A stretch of 64,000 nt of DNA from Thermoleophilia bacterium UBA2241 (GCA_002347645.1 DDYF01000042.1:99191-163190), one strand, 5' to 3'; shown: positions 51,240 to 59,311, counted from the stretch's first letter. Program-made: numbers and translations. Notes: generated by a model not told the origin, from the letters alone.

Positions 51240-52223
51240 TCAGGGGTGCAGGAGCACGTGGGCCCGAACCGCGGCGCTCACGTCTGCCGCGCGCTCGATC
51301 GTCACCGCGTGGCCAGCCTCCAGCAGCACGAGGCGGGCGCCCGGGATCCCGTCGGCCAGCGACTGGCCGTTGCCCGGCGGCAGGATGGCGTCGTCCTTGC
51401 CGTGGACGACGAGCGTCGGCACCGCCACCTCGCCGAGGCGCGCGACGAGGTCGTGCGTGGCGAACTGCTCGCCGCGACCGCCGACGGCCGACATGCCGCT
51501 GAAGCCGTGGCTGGTGAACGACGCCTCCGCGATGAGGTGGCGCGCCGCCTCGGCCGCGAGGTGGCCGAGCAGCGCAGGATGCGCGTGCACAAAGTCCGGC
51601 GTGAACCCCGACTCGACGTCGCGCCGCACCAGCGCCTCGAGCTCCTCGAGGTCCTCGCGCTCGACGGCGCCCGCCTCGGCCACCTCGTCCAGCACCACCG
51701 AGAGCGCGCCGCGCGCCGCGACCACCTCTCGGCCGGGGAGCACCAGGCGGTCGCCGCCCGGGGTGCCCGCGAGGAGCACGAGCGAGCGGACGAGACTGGA
51801 CGACGCCAGAGCGAGCTGAAGCGCGACGGCGCTGCCCAAGCCGTGGCCGACGATGTGAAACGGACGACGGGTGAGGGCGGCGGCCAGGGCAAGGCCGTCG
51901 GCCGCCGCCTGCGCCGTCGTCGTGCACACGCCGTGCGAGCGGCTCGACCAGCCGCTCCCGCGAGCGTCGTAGGCGACGACCCGCAGGTCGGCGCTCAGGG
52001 ACGACCCGCACCCGGCCGCCGCGAACAGCTCGCGCTCCGCGGCGTCGACGCAGAGCTCCGGGACGAGCCCGCGCCACTGCAGCATGGTGCCGTCGCCGCC
52101 GGCGACGAAGAGCACGGGCGGCGCGTCCTCGGGGCCGAACGCGCGCGCCGCCAGCCGGCAGCCGTCGGGCAGGGTCACGAGCACGGGCTCGACACGCGGA
52201 CGCACGCTCCTCTCGTCGGCCAC
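51240..52223 (-). CDS. Alpha/beta-hydrolase-fold protein lacking the nucleophile serine
   Basis: 327 residues. The alpha/beta hydrolase layout is clear: VLFVAGGDGTMLQWR, VVAYDARGSGWSSR, the nucleophile elbow IVGHGLGSAVALQLAL, then VVHGKDDAILPPGNGQ and EAGHAVTIE with the Asp and His of the triad. The elbow reads G-H-G-L-G with Gly where Ser, Cys or Asp is required, so the protein should not be a normal hydrolase. GTG 52223 follows GGAGGG. It diverges from the kinase-like gene. Confidence 0.82.
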   Translation of the reverse strand: MADERSVRPRVEPVLVTLPDGCRLAARAFGPEDAPPVLFVAGGDGTMLQWRGLVPELCVDAAERELFAAAGCGSSLSADLRVVAYDARGSGWSSRSHGVCTTTAQAAADGLALAAALTRRPFHIVGHGLGSAVALQLALASSSLVRSLVLLAGTPGGDRLVLPGREVVAARGALSVVLDEVAEAGAVEREDLEELEALVRRDVESGFTPDFVHAHPALLGHLAAEAARHLIAEASFTSHGFSGMSAVGGRGEQFATHDLVARLGEVAVPTLVVHGKDDAILPPGNGQSLADGIPGARLVLLEAGHAVTIERAADVSAAVRAHVLLHP

Positions 52224-52330
52224 TGCTCGCCCTCCCCGGTCTGACGCTTCGGTCGTGCGATTCTACCCTCCCGGGACGCCCGGACCTCTGGTAGCGTTGC
52301 CGGCATGGCTCGGACCACGAGGAGGAAGCG

Positions 52331-53371
52331 ATGAGCGCCGCGCCGAGAATCCCCGCCGGAGCCGAGCTGCCGCCCCTCGTGATCGCCAACCCGGCGGCGC
52401 GCAGCGGCCGCACGCACCTTGAGATCGAGGCGACCGCGCTGCGCGAGCGCATCGGTCCCGTCGACCTCGCGCTCACGAGGCACGCAGGCCACGCGACCAC
52501 GCTCGCCCGCGGCGCGGTCGCCGAGGGGCGCCGCCTCGTCATCAGCGTCGGCGGCGACGGCGTCATGAGCGAGGTGGTGGACGGGCTCCTGACGCCGAAG
52601 GGCCCTGCGCCGCGCTCGTCAGAGCCCGGCGCGCCGGCCTCGTTCCAGGCGCAGGCGCTCTCCACCCCGGCGCTCGGCATCGTCGCCGCCGGCACCGGCG
52701 GGGACTTCCGGCGGTCGCTCGGCCTCGGACCCGGGCGCGACGCCTACGTCGGCGCGATCGCCGCCGGGCGCGAGCGCCTCGTCGACGTCGCTCGCGCCTG
52801 CTTCGTCGGCCACGACGGCTGCGGCGTCCGGCGCCACGTCGTCAACGTGCTCTCGGCCGGCATCGGCGGCCTCGTCGACCGCTACACCGCGGCGATGCCG
52901 GCGGCGGTGCCGGGCCGGCTCGCTTACGGCGGCGCCGCCCTTGCCGCGGTGGTGGCCTGCCGGCGGCGGCGTCTCCTCTGCCGCGCGACGCTCGCCGACG
53001 GCCGCTCAGTCGAGCGCCGACTCTGGTCTCACGCTGTCGTGGTCGCCAACGGCCACACGTTCGGCGGCGGCATGCGCGTCGCCCCCGATGCGCGTGTGGA
53101 CGACGGCCTCCTCGACGTGGTGGTGCTGGAGCCGCCGACGCGGCTGACGCTGCTGCACTACTTCCTCAGCATCTACCGCGGCGAGCACCTGACGAAGCCG
53201 GGCGTCTCGACGTTCCGCTGCACGCGGGTCGAGCTTCTGCCGTGGGACGAGGAACGCCCGGCGGGCGCGCCGCGCCGCGACCTCTTCCCCCTCGACGTCG
53301 ACGGCGACGCCCTGGGCGACATCCCCCTCAGCGTCGAGGTCCTGCCCGCGCGCCTGCGCGTCCTGGCCTGA
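52331..53371 (+). CDS. Diacylglycerol/sphingosine kinase family protein
   Basis: 346 residues. The ATP-binding part has IANPAARSGRTHLEI and the glycine-rich VGGDGVMSEVVDGLL; the GTGND motif of the family appears as AAGTGGDFRRSLG, with a Gly replacing Asn. The C-terminal beta-rich domain contains VANGHTFGGGMRVAPDARVD, as in lipid kinases such as DgkB and YegS. It probably phosphorylates a lipid; the exact lipid is unknown. ATG 52331 has AGGAGG directly upstream. Confidence 0.85.
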   Translation: MSAAPRIPAGAELPPLVIANPAARSGRTHLEIEATALRERIGPVDLALTRHAGHATTLARGAVAEGRRLVISVGGDGVMSEVVDGLLTPKGPAPRSSEPGAPASFQAQALSTPALGIVAAGTGGDFRRSLGLGPGRDAYVGAIAAGRERLVDVARACFVGHDGCGVRRHVVNVLSAGIGGLVDRYTAAMPAAVPGRLAYGGAALAAVVACRRRRLLCRATLADGRSVERRLWSHAVVVANGHTFGGGMRVAPDARVDDGLLDVVVLEPPTRLTLLHYFLSIYRGEHLTKPGVSTFRCTRVELLPWDEERPAGAPRRDLFPLDVDGDALGDIPLSVEVLPARLRVLA

Positions 53372-53378
53372 GCCCGCG

Positions 53379-53612
53379 TCAGCGCTTGGGCTCGACCCAG
53401 CGCGGCGGCCCCGCCTTCTTGCCGCCCGGACGCTCGAAGTGCCCCGGGTTGAACTCGGTGCGGTGACCCGAGAACGCGATCGACCCGAAGACCTGGCGCA
53501 CGTCGCGAGTTCCACACGCGGGACAGACCGCCTTCTGCTCGCGCTCGGCGATTGGGCACGTCACCTCGAAGGCTTCACCGCAGGCGGTACAACGGTACTC
53601 GTAGGTCGGCAC
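53379..53612 (-). CDS. FmdB-type zinc-ribbon protein
   Basis: 77 residues. The start MPTYEYRCTACGEAFEV and the CPACGTRDVRQVFG block give the two CxxC pairs of the FmdB regulatory zinc-ribbon family. Family members are small putative regulators of unknown target. GTG 53612 follows GGAGGGACCTG. It converges with the kinase-like gene eight bases away. A strong inverted repeat lies upstream at 53641-53680. Confidence 0.85.
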   Translation of the reverse strand: MPTYEYRCTACGEAFEVTCPIAEREQKAVCPACGTRDVRQVFGSIAFSGHRTEFNPGHFERPGGKKAGPPRWVEPKR

Positions 53613-53640
53613 CAGGTCCCTCCGTCTCGTGTGCTGTCGA

Positions 53641-53680
53641 GAGGGCCGGCCCCTGCCCCGCGGGGGACGGGCCGGCCTCT
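53641..53680. repeat. Long imperfect inverted repeat
   Basis: A G/C-rich inverted repeat centred at 53660/53661; about 16 strong pairs with two internal mismatches and weak outer pairs. It lies between the fmdB start and the nrfH promoter and belongs to neither coding region. It may insulate the two divergent transcripts or fold in the fmdB leader. Confidence 0.55.
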
Positions 53681-53801
53681 GCCTTCTCGTCCGCTACATT
53701 ACCGGGACGGCGCAACAGTACTCAGGTGCCATTCGTCACGCCACCCGACCGCGTATTCTGCCCGGCTCGCCCTCCGCGTCGCCGCAGAAACCAGACCGCA
53801 C

Positions 53802-53815
53802 TTGACCGACATCAA
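53802..53815 (+). promoter_or_regulatory. FNR/CRP-type operator before nrfHA
   Basis: TTGAC-CGAC-ATCAA differs from the FNR consensus TTGAT-N4-ATCAA at one base. Its centre lies about 42 bases before the nrfH GTG. A TAGTCT hexamer at 53839-53844 would act as -10, placing the start site at the GTG itself. This is the geometry of a class II FNR-activated promoter with a leaderless transcript and fits anaerobic or nitrite control of nrfHA. Confidence 0.6.
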
Positions 53816-53850
53816 GGCCCGGCGGGCGCGCGGCGATGTAGTCTGAGCCG

Positions 53851-54357
53851 GTGGCTTCCGGGGCACAGACCACGCCGGACGGCGCGGCGCCGCGCGCCGG
53901 GCGCGTCCGCATCCTGTTGCTCGTCCTCGCCGTCCTGACGGGCGCGCTGCTCGGCGCCGGCGTGTTCACGCTCGCCTACGCCGAAGGCCTCAGCTACCTC
54001 AGCAACGACCCCGAGGCCTGCGTCAACTGCCACATCATGCGCGAGCAGTTCGCGGGCTGGCAGACCGGCGTCCACAAGGATGCGGCGACCTGCAACGACT
54101 GCCACGTTCCCCACAAGCTGCTCTCCAAGTACGTGGGCAAGGCGATGAACGGCTGGCACCACTCCTCCGCCTTCACCCTGCAGAACTACCCCGACCCCAT
54201 CCGCATCAAGGCCGGCAACGCCGAGGTGCTCCAGCAGAACTGCCGCACCTGCCACAGCGCGATGGTCAGCGAGATCAGCGGCCACTACGGCAGCGACGAG
54301 GAGGGGCCCGAGTGCGTCCACTGCCACCGCAACGTCGGCCACGGACCGACGCGATGA
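53851..54357 (+). CDS. nrfH: Tetraheme cytochrome c NrfH
   Basis: 168 residues. NrfH is the membrane quinol dehydrogenase that passes electrons to NrfA. One N-terminal helix (RILLLVLAVLTGALLGAGVF) anchors it, and four heme c motifs follow: CVNCH 57-61, CNDCH 81-85, CRTCH 131-135 and CVHCH 155-159. The heme spacing and size fit the NapC/NirT/NrfH family. GTG 53851 has no clear ribosome binding site, consistent with a leaderless mRNA. nrfA follows after 82 bases containing a tandem repeat. Confidence 0.93.
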   Translation: MASGAQTTPDGAAPRAGRVRILLLVLAVLTGALLGAGVFTLAYAEGLSYLSNDPEACVNCHIMREQFAGWQTGVHKDAATCNDCHVPHKLLSKYVGKAMNGWHHSSAFTLQNYPDPIRIKAGNAEVLQQNCRTCHSAMVSEISGHYGSDEEGPECVHCHRNVGHGPTR

Positions 54358-54427
54358 GACGACGCGACCCAGCGCCACGGTCTGGCGCAACGAGACGACG
54401 CGAGACGGCGCCACGACCTGACGCGAC
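54356..54427 (+). repeat. Two 36-bp tandem repeats between nrfH and nrfA
   Basis: Copy 1 is 54356-54391 and copy 2 is 54392-54427; both begin GAGACGACGCGA and share most later bases. The repeat covers nearly all of the spacer, and a third partial start GAGGAGAGGACG overlaps the nrfA ribosome binding site. Slipped-strand duplication may have set the spacing. Confidence 0.7.
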
Positions 54428-54439
54428 GAGGAGAGGACG

Positions 54440-55888
54440 ATGAAGACGACGTTCCGCAAGCTGCTCTCCAGCCCCTGGTTCTACGTGGCGACCATCGCCA
54501 TCGTCGCCGTCGCGACCGCCGGCGTCATGCTGCTCGGCCTCAACGTGGTCGAGCGCCGGGCCGAGGGCGAGCGCGCCGTCTTCGACCTCGAGGAGCTCTC
54601 GGAGGAGACGATCGACCCGGCGCTGTGGGGGCGCAACTTCCCGCGCCAGTATGATTCGTACCTGCGCACCGCCGACACCGAGCGGACGCGCTACGGCGGC
54701 AGCGAAGCCCTGAGCCGCCTCGAAGCCGACCCGCGCCTGGTCACGCTCTTCAGCGGCTATGCCTTCGCGATCGACTACCGCGAGGAGCGCGGGCACTTCT
54801 ACAGCTTGCAGGACCAGGACGAGACGAAGCGCGTCACCGAGAAGGAACAGCCGGGCGCCTGCCTGCAGTGCCACTCTGCCAACACGCTGGCGTACTACAC
54901 GGCCGGCGTCGAGGCGGGCGCCGCGCCGGCCGACGACAAGCCGTTCACCGACCCAAAGCGCCTCGCGGCCGTGATGAAGGGCTTCGAAGCGGTGTGCCCC
55001 CTGCCGTTCGCCGAGGCTCGCGAGCTCGTCGAGCATCCCGTCTCGTGCATCGACTGCCACGACCCCGACACGATGGACCTGCGCGTCACGCGCCCCGGCT
55101 TCTTGAACGGCATCGCCGAGTTGGCGGCGTCCGACGAGGCTCTGCCCCACCTGCCCAGCATCGAACGCTGGCGCGAGGGCTCGCGCGACGAGCCCTACGA
55201 CCCGAACGCCGAGGCCTCGCGCCAGGAGATGCGCGCCCTGGTCTGCGGCCAGTGCCACGTCGAGTACTACTTCAAGGGCGACGGCAAGCTCGTCACCTAC
55301 CCGTGGGACAACGGCGTCAACAGCGAGGACATCGAGGCCTACTACGACGAAGTCGGCTGGGCAGACTGGGAGCACGCCGTCAGCGGCGCACCGGCCCTCA
55401 AGGCGCAGCACCCCGAATTCGAGACCTGGAGCACCGGCATCCACGCCCGCTCCGGCGTGGCCTGCGCCGACTGCCACATGCCCTACATCCGCGAAGGGGC
55501 GATGAAGTACAGCGACCACCACGTGCGCAGCCCGCTGCTGAACATCCCGCGCGCCTGCGGCTCGTGCCACCTCTACGACGAGGCAGAGATCCTGTCGCGC
55601 GCCGAGACCATCCAGGCCCGGACGGCGGAGCTGCTCGACCGCGCCGAGACGGCGACCGTCGAGCTCATCGAAGCGATCGCGGCCGCGGAGAAGGCCGGCG
55701 CAGGCGCTGCGGAGCTCGAGGAGGCGCGCGCCTTCCAGCGCAAGGCCCAGTGGCGCACCGACTTCGTGAACGCCGAGAACTCGATGGGCTTCCACTCGCC
55801 GCAGGAGACGGCGCGCAACCTCGGCCTCGCCGTGGACTACGCGCGCCAAGGCATGATGGCGCTGGCCGGCCTGGCGGCGGCCAAGTAG
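54440..55888 (+). CDS. nrfA: Pentaheme ammonia-forming nitrite reductase NrfA
   Basis: 482 residues. NrfA reduces nitrite to ammonium with six electrons from NrfH. An uncleaved-looking N-terminal helix (ATIAIVAVATAGVMLLGL) is followed by five heme motifs: CLQCH 141-145, CIDCH 203-207, CGQCH 269-273, CADCH 342-346 and CGSCH 373-377. The catalytic heme is expected at the first site, which here is CXXCH, not the CXXCK of the Escherichia coli type. Conserved active-site residues appear as EERGHFY (Arg117), CHVEYYF (Tyr276/277) and TGIH (His335). The ATG at 54440 follows GGAGAGG. Confidence 0.94.
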   Translation: MKTTFRKLLSSPWFYVATIAIVAVATAGVMLLGLNVVERRAEGERAVFDLEELSEETIDPALWGRNFPRQYDSYLRTADTERTRYGGSEALSRLEADPRLVTLFSGYAFAIDYREERGHFYSLQDQDETKRVTEKEQPGACLQCHSANTLAYYTAGVEAGAAPADDKPFTDPKRLAAVMKGFEAVCPLPFAEARELVEHPVSCIDCHDPDTMDLRVTRPGFLNGIAELAASDEALPHLPSIERWREGSRDEPYDPNAEASRQEMRALVCGQCHVEYYFKGDGKLVTYPWDNGVNSEDIEAYYDEVGWADWEHAVSGAPALKAQHPEFETWSTGIHARSGVACADCHMPYIREGAMKYSDHHVRSPLLNIPRACGSCHLYDEAEILSRAETIQARTAELLDRAETATVELIEAIAAAEKAGAGAAELEEARAFQRKAQWRTDFVNAENSMGFHSPQETARNLGLAVDYARQGMMALAGLAAAK

Positions 55889-55924
55889 ACGCCCCGCAGA
55901 TTTGGGCTGAGCACCGCCAGGAAG

Positions 55925-56017
55925 ATGAAGGACCTGCGCCGCCAGACCGGCGCCGACCTGCACCACTCCATGGCGTACGTCGAAGAGCGCGAGGGGCTAC
56001 CGCCCCGAGCAGGCTGA
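55925..56017 (+). CDS. Possible short ORF after nrfA
   Basis: A 30-codon frame, beginning MKDLRRQTGADLHHS, lies 36 bases after nrfA and ends at the edge of a strong hairpin. AGGAAG sits too close to the ATG for a normal ribosome binding site. I see no family match; it may be non-coding. Confidence 0.25.
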   Translation: MKDLRRQTGADLHHSMAYVEEREGLPPRAG

Positions 56018-56046
56018 CGCGGCGCCCGCCCGGGCGGGCGCCGCGT
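56017..56046 (+). terminator. Perfect 30-nt palindrome after nrfA
   Basis: Fifteen base pairs without mismatch, centred at 56031/56032, about 130 bases after the nrfA stop and before the beta-propeller gene. It would end the nrfHA transcript. No U-run follows. The rest of 55889-56166 holds only the short possible ORF. Confidence 0.6.
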
Positions 56047-56166
56047 ATCGCGTCGTCTTGAAGGGGCCACCCCTTTCCCCGGCGAAGCTCACGTCGCAGG
56101 AGCCGTCGCGCGGCGAATGAGTGCGGAGCGCGGACGGCACGTCACCGAGCGAGGCTGGAGGTCGGG

Positions 56167-57633
56167 ATGCTCCGTCGAGACACGGCAGAAGGCGCGGCAA
56201 GCTGTACGGCGCAGGCAGGCTGCGTGCATCCTTGGGCTGCATCCCCGTGGCTGCGCGCCTTGGCATTCGCGCTCGTCGTCCTCGCCCTGCTCGTGCTGCT
56301 CACGGCGCCGGCCGCCCGCGGCGCCGCGGCGGGCCCGGGCGACTCCCTCTGGATCCACTGGCTGGACGGCACCGACCACACCCTCGACGCCGCCTATCAC
56401 GTCGCCGAGGCGCCGGATGGGTCGCTGTACGCTGCCGGCGTCACCAACGACGACTGGAACGCGGCCGCCGACATCCTGCTCGTCAGAAAGACGCCGAGCG
56501 GCGGCGCGGGCAGCTGGAGCCGAGTCTGGGATGGCCCGGCACTGAACGCCGACTGGGCCGCCGACCTCGTCGTCGACGGCTCCAGCAACGCCATCGTCGC
56601 CGGCCAGTCGCTGAGCGTCGCCAAGCAGCAGGACTGGGTGCTGGTGAAGTACTCGCCGGCGGGAACCATCCTGTGGGAGACGCTGTGGGGTGGCGTGGGC
56701 GTCGACGTGGCGATCGCCGCCGTGGCCGACAAGGCCGGGAACGTGTACGTGTGCGGCACGGCCGATGGTTCCTCGACGTCCTCCGACTGGAGCGTCGTGA
56801 AGTTCCGCGCCAAGAACGGCACCGTAGCCTGGGCGTACACGTACGCCGGCCCCGCCGCGGACACCTCCGGCGACATGCCGCTCGCCATGGACATCGACGC
56901 AGCCGGAAACCTGTACGTCAGCGGCACGAGCGACAACAAGCTGGGCGTCCGCGACGCCGTCGTGCTGAAGATCTCACCCTCGGGCACGCGCCTTTGGGCG
57001 CGGCGCATCGACGGCCCGTCCCACCTCGAGGACGAGGGCGGGACGATCGTCGCCGCGCCGGCGGGCGGCGCGTACGTGGCGGTCTCGTCCTGGACGGGTA
57101 CCGCCACGAACCGCCTGCTGCTCGTCCGCCTGACCGCCTCGGGCAGGTACGCCTGGGCGAGCAAGTGGAAGGCGTGGGACGACACGAAGGTCGCGGGCAT
57201 CACGAGCACCGAGGGCCTCGCGCTCGACGGCGACGGCGACCTCTACGTCGCCGGCTACAGCTTTGACCCGAACGTGACCGACCAGCGCGGGTTCGTCCAG
57301 AAGCGCTCACCGGGCGGGAGTCTGCGCTGGGTGCGCTACTACCGGCCGGCCGGCGTCGAGTACAGCGCCTTCTTCGCGCTCGCCGTGAGCTCGGCCGGCC
57401 GCGTCTGGGTCGCCGGCAACGCCAAGCCCACGAGCGGCACCGACGACTGGCTGCTGGCCCGCTACGAGACGAACGGGACGCGCGCCTGGGTGAGCACGTA
57501 CGACACGCCGTCGCACCTCGCCGACCGCGCCATGGCGCTCACGCTCTGCGGCACGAAGTCGCTGTTCGCCGCCGGCGTGACGGAAGGGACCACGTCGTAC
57601 GACGACGCCGCCACGGCGAAGTACCTGCGGTAG
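56167..57633 (+). CDS. Secreted beta-propeller protein (SBBP/PQQ-like repeats)
   Basis: 488 residues. An N-terminal hydrophobic segment (LRALAFALVVLALLVLL) followed by an Ala-rich cleavage region suggests export. The remainder has about seven repeats of 50-60 residues with the pattern DxxGNxYVxG...DxxVxKxxxxGxxxWxxx, such as DAAGNLYVSGTSDNKLGVRD and DGDGDLYVAGYSFDP. This is the SBBP/beta-propeller style seen in surface proteins that bind other proteins or sugars. Catalytic residues are not visible. ATG 56167 has GGAGG five bases upstream. Confidence 0.8.
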   Translation: MLRRDTAEGAASCTAQAGCVHPWAASPWLRALAFALVVLALLVLLTAPAARGAAAGPGDSLWIHWLDGTDHTLDAAYHVAEAPDGSLYAAGVTNDDWNAAADILLVRKTPSGGAGSWSRVWDGPALNADWAADLVVDGSSNAIVAGQSLSVAKQQDWVLVKYSPAGTILWETLWGGVGVDVAIAAVADKAGNVYVCGTADGSSTSSDWSVVKFRAKNGTVAWAYTYAGPAADTSGDMPLAMDIDAAGNLYVSGTSDNKLGVRDAVVLKISPSGTRLWARRIDGPSHLEDEGGTIVAAPAGGAYVAVSSWTGTATNRLLLVRLTASGRYAWASKWKAWDDTKVAGITSTEGLALDGDGDLYVAGYSFDPNVTDQRGFVQKRSPGGSLRWVRYYRPAGVEYSAFFALAVSSAGRVWVAGNAKPTSGTDDWLLARYETNGTRAWVSTYDTPSHLADRAMALTLCGTKSLFAAGVTEGTTSYDDAATAKYLR

Positions 57634-57983
57634 AGCAAACGCGGCGACGGGCGACCGACGCCGCGGCCCGCCGACCCCAAGGACCTCAGGCCGGGTCCTG
57701 CGTCTGGACGCCGCCGTCGGGTCGGCGTACCACGCTTCGGGAGTCGTCGCCGTTGAGACGCCGCCGTGAGCCCGGCCAGGGGCTTGAACGGCTTGGCGAT
57801 CTTGCCGGTCTGCGCGGGCGTCATGGTCTTCGGCTCCCTCGGGCCGGGCGCCCGGCCGCGCCACTCGAGCCGAATGACTGCGGGCGCCGCAGGCATCGTG
57901 TGGGCTACGAGGACCCGAAGGTGGAACCGGCGGGTGGCGGTCGAGCCGGCGAGGCGGCGCCGGCTGACGCCGACAGCGCCGCG
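57634..57983. other. Intergenic region without a convincing gene
   Basis: Both strands hold open frames because of high GC, but they are Arg/Pro-rich, lack family motifs, and run into the beta-propeller coding region. A minus-strand ATG at 57824 with GAGGGAG ten bases upstream is the best candidate for a small peptide (MTPAQTGKIAKPFKPLAGLT), but its frame continues into the propeller gene. No promoter or RNA could be assigned. Confidence 0.5.
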
Positions 57984-58634
57984 TCAGAACAGGTCGGTCT
58001 CGACCACCTCGACGCGCTGCGCCTCTTCGATGCGCTCGGGGCAGTCGGCCGCAGTGATGTCGCAGAACCGGCACTCGCTCAGACTCGGCACCCTCGGCAG
58101 CGGCGCCTCACCGCCGACGCTCTCGATCGTCCGCAGGATCAGCCCCTTGAGCTCGCCGGTGAGCTTCTCCGGCGCGATCGCCAGCCGCGAGTCGCGGTAC
58201 TGCACCTCGCCGCCGAGGCGCACGCCACGGCACGCCTGGTGGGTCAGCGGCAGCGCGAGCATGTACGTGAGGACCTGGAACGCGTCGGAGTCTCTGCGCT
58301 GGCCGGACTTGCAGTCGATGACGAGCCCGTCCCCCTCGCGCACGGCCACCAGATCGGCTACCCCGCCCAGCGTCGCCGCCCTGCCCTTGAGGCTGAACTT
58401 GTTTTGGTCTTCGACGTAGACGCCGTAGCCGGCGGCGCGCAGCTCCTCGGCGCGCTTGCGGACCATGTCGCCGTGCGCCGCCTTCCATGCGGCGAGGTCG
58501 AAGTCGCTCGGCACCTTGGCGTAGCCCTGGTAGTGGGCGCGGAACCACGCCGCCCACTCGCAGTGCTTGTCGGCGGCCAGCAGGCCGGTGATCCACGTCA
58601 CCCAGATGTAGGAGCTGCTTCTCGGTTCGGTCAT
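57984..58634 (-). CDS. Cas4/AddB-like PD-(D/E)XK Fe-S nuclease
   Basis: 216 residues. The nuclease core has GVADLVAV with D94, VIDCKSG with D107 and K109, and QVLTY with Q120 and Y124, the RecB-family pattern. One N-terminal cysteine (C25, KHCEWAAW) and three near the C-terminus (C188, C191, C198 in CRFCDITAADC) fit the [4Fe-4S] cluster of Cas4 and AddB nucleases. ATG 58634 follows GGGGGGCG. There are no cas1, cas2 or CRISPR repeats nearby, so it stands alone; a DNA-end-processing or defence role is inferred. Confidence 0.8.
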   Translation of the reverse strand: MTEPRSSSYIWVTWITGLLAADKHCEWAAWFRAHYQGYAKVPSDFDLAAWKAAHGDMVRKRAEELRAAGYGVYVEDQNKFSLKGRAATLGGVADLVAVREGDGLVIDCKSGQRRDSDAFQVLTYMLALPLTHQACRGVRLGGEVQYRDSRLAIAPEKLTGELKGLILRTIESVGGEAPLPRVPSLSECRFCDITAADCPERIEEAQRVEVVETDLF

Positions 58635-58741
58635 CGCCCCCCCACGGTCGATCCCTTCACGTCTCACGATCCAGTCGTTGTGAGACTACACGGTCCCGCG
58701 GACGGAGCGGTCGCGCGACGCCCGCGCGAGGAAGAATGTTG

Positions 58742-58957
58742 TCAGATCCGCAGTAGATCGACAGGCAGCTTCGACGCGGGGAAGAACACCTTCCCCACCT
58801 CGTGAAAGGCGATCGTCCCCTCGTCGCCGCACGCGGTGATTTCGTAGACGGCGTCGTGGGCAGGCCCGCAGTGGTCGAGGTGTGCGTGGGTGAGGACGAT
58901 GGCCACGACGCCGGGCGCCGTGGGTCCCGCGGGGGGCTGATCGACGAGGCGGACTCT
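58742..58957 (-). pseudogene. Metallo-beta-lactamase fragment
   Basis: A 71-residue stretch contains the metal-binding IVLTHAHLDHCG motif and ends LPVDLLRI at a stop. Nothing upstream in the same frame looks like the rest of the fold, and no start codon with a ribosome binding site is visible. A complete MBL hydrolase needs about 200 residues with further His and Asp ligands, so this is probably a remnant of an RNase-J/CPSF-type or other MBL gene. The remainder of 58635-59104 shows nothing else. Confidence 0.4.
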
Positions 58958-59104
58958 ACCGGGAGGGCGTTCCCATGCTCGGTCGCCCTTCCGTGCCCGA
59001 GCGCGACCTGCCTCAAGCGGGCCACGCGCGCGGTCGATGACATGACCAAGCCGGGTGCCCGGTCCACGGCGCGCGGCGCGACGTCCACCCGAGGAGACAG
59101 GCCA

Positions 59105-59311
59105 ATGAAGCTCCTGTTCTGCGACCGCGACGTCGCCAACGCGCTCTTCCTCGCCCCCGAAGGACCGGCACGGCTTTACGCGACCTTCGACTGGCGCACA
59201 CACCTGGGCTGGAAGGGCGGGGCGTGGCTTCGGGCAGATGAGATCTGGGAACCGGAAGGGAACGATCAGCGAGACGACGCCGAGTCAGGGTGGTCAGAGT
59301 CAGACCCATGA
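59105..59311 (+). CDS. Small orphan protein
   Basis: 68 residues from ATG 59105, with AGGAG nine bases upstream, beginning MKLLFCDRDVANALFLAPEG. The C-terminal half is acidic and Trp-rich (WKGGAWLRADEIWEPEGN). The family is not recognised. The ribosome binding site and the composition, which differs from the frame shadows around it, argue that it is real. It converges with the zinc-ribbon-like gene at 59393. Confidence 0.5.
   Translation: MKLLFCDRDVANALFLAPEGPARLYATFDWRTHLGWKGGAWLRADEIWEPEGNDQRDDAESGWSESDP

Noticed and set aside
57634..57896. A minus-strand coding region before the Fe-S nuclease end
   Set aside because: The frame overlaps the beta-propeller gene and has an Arg/Pro-rich product with no family pattern.
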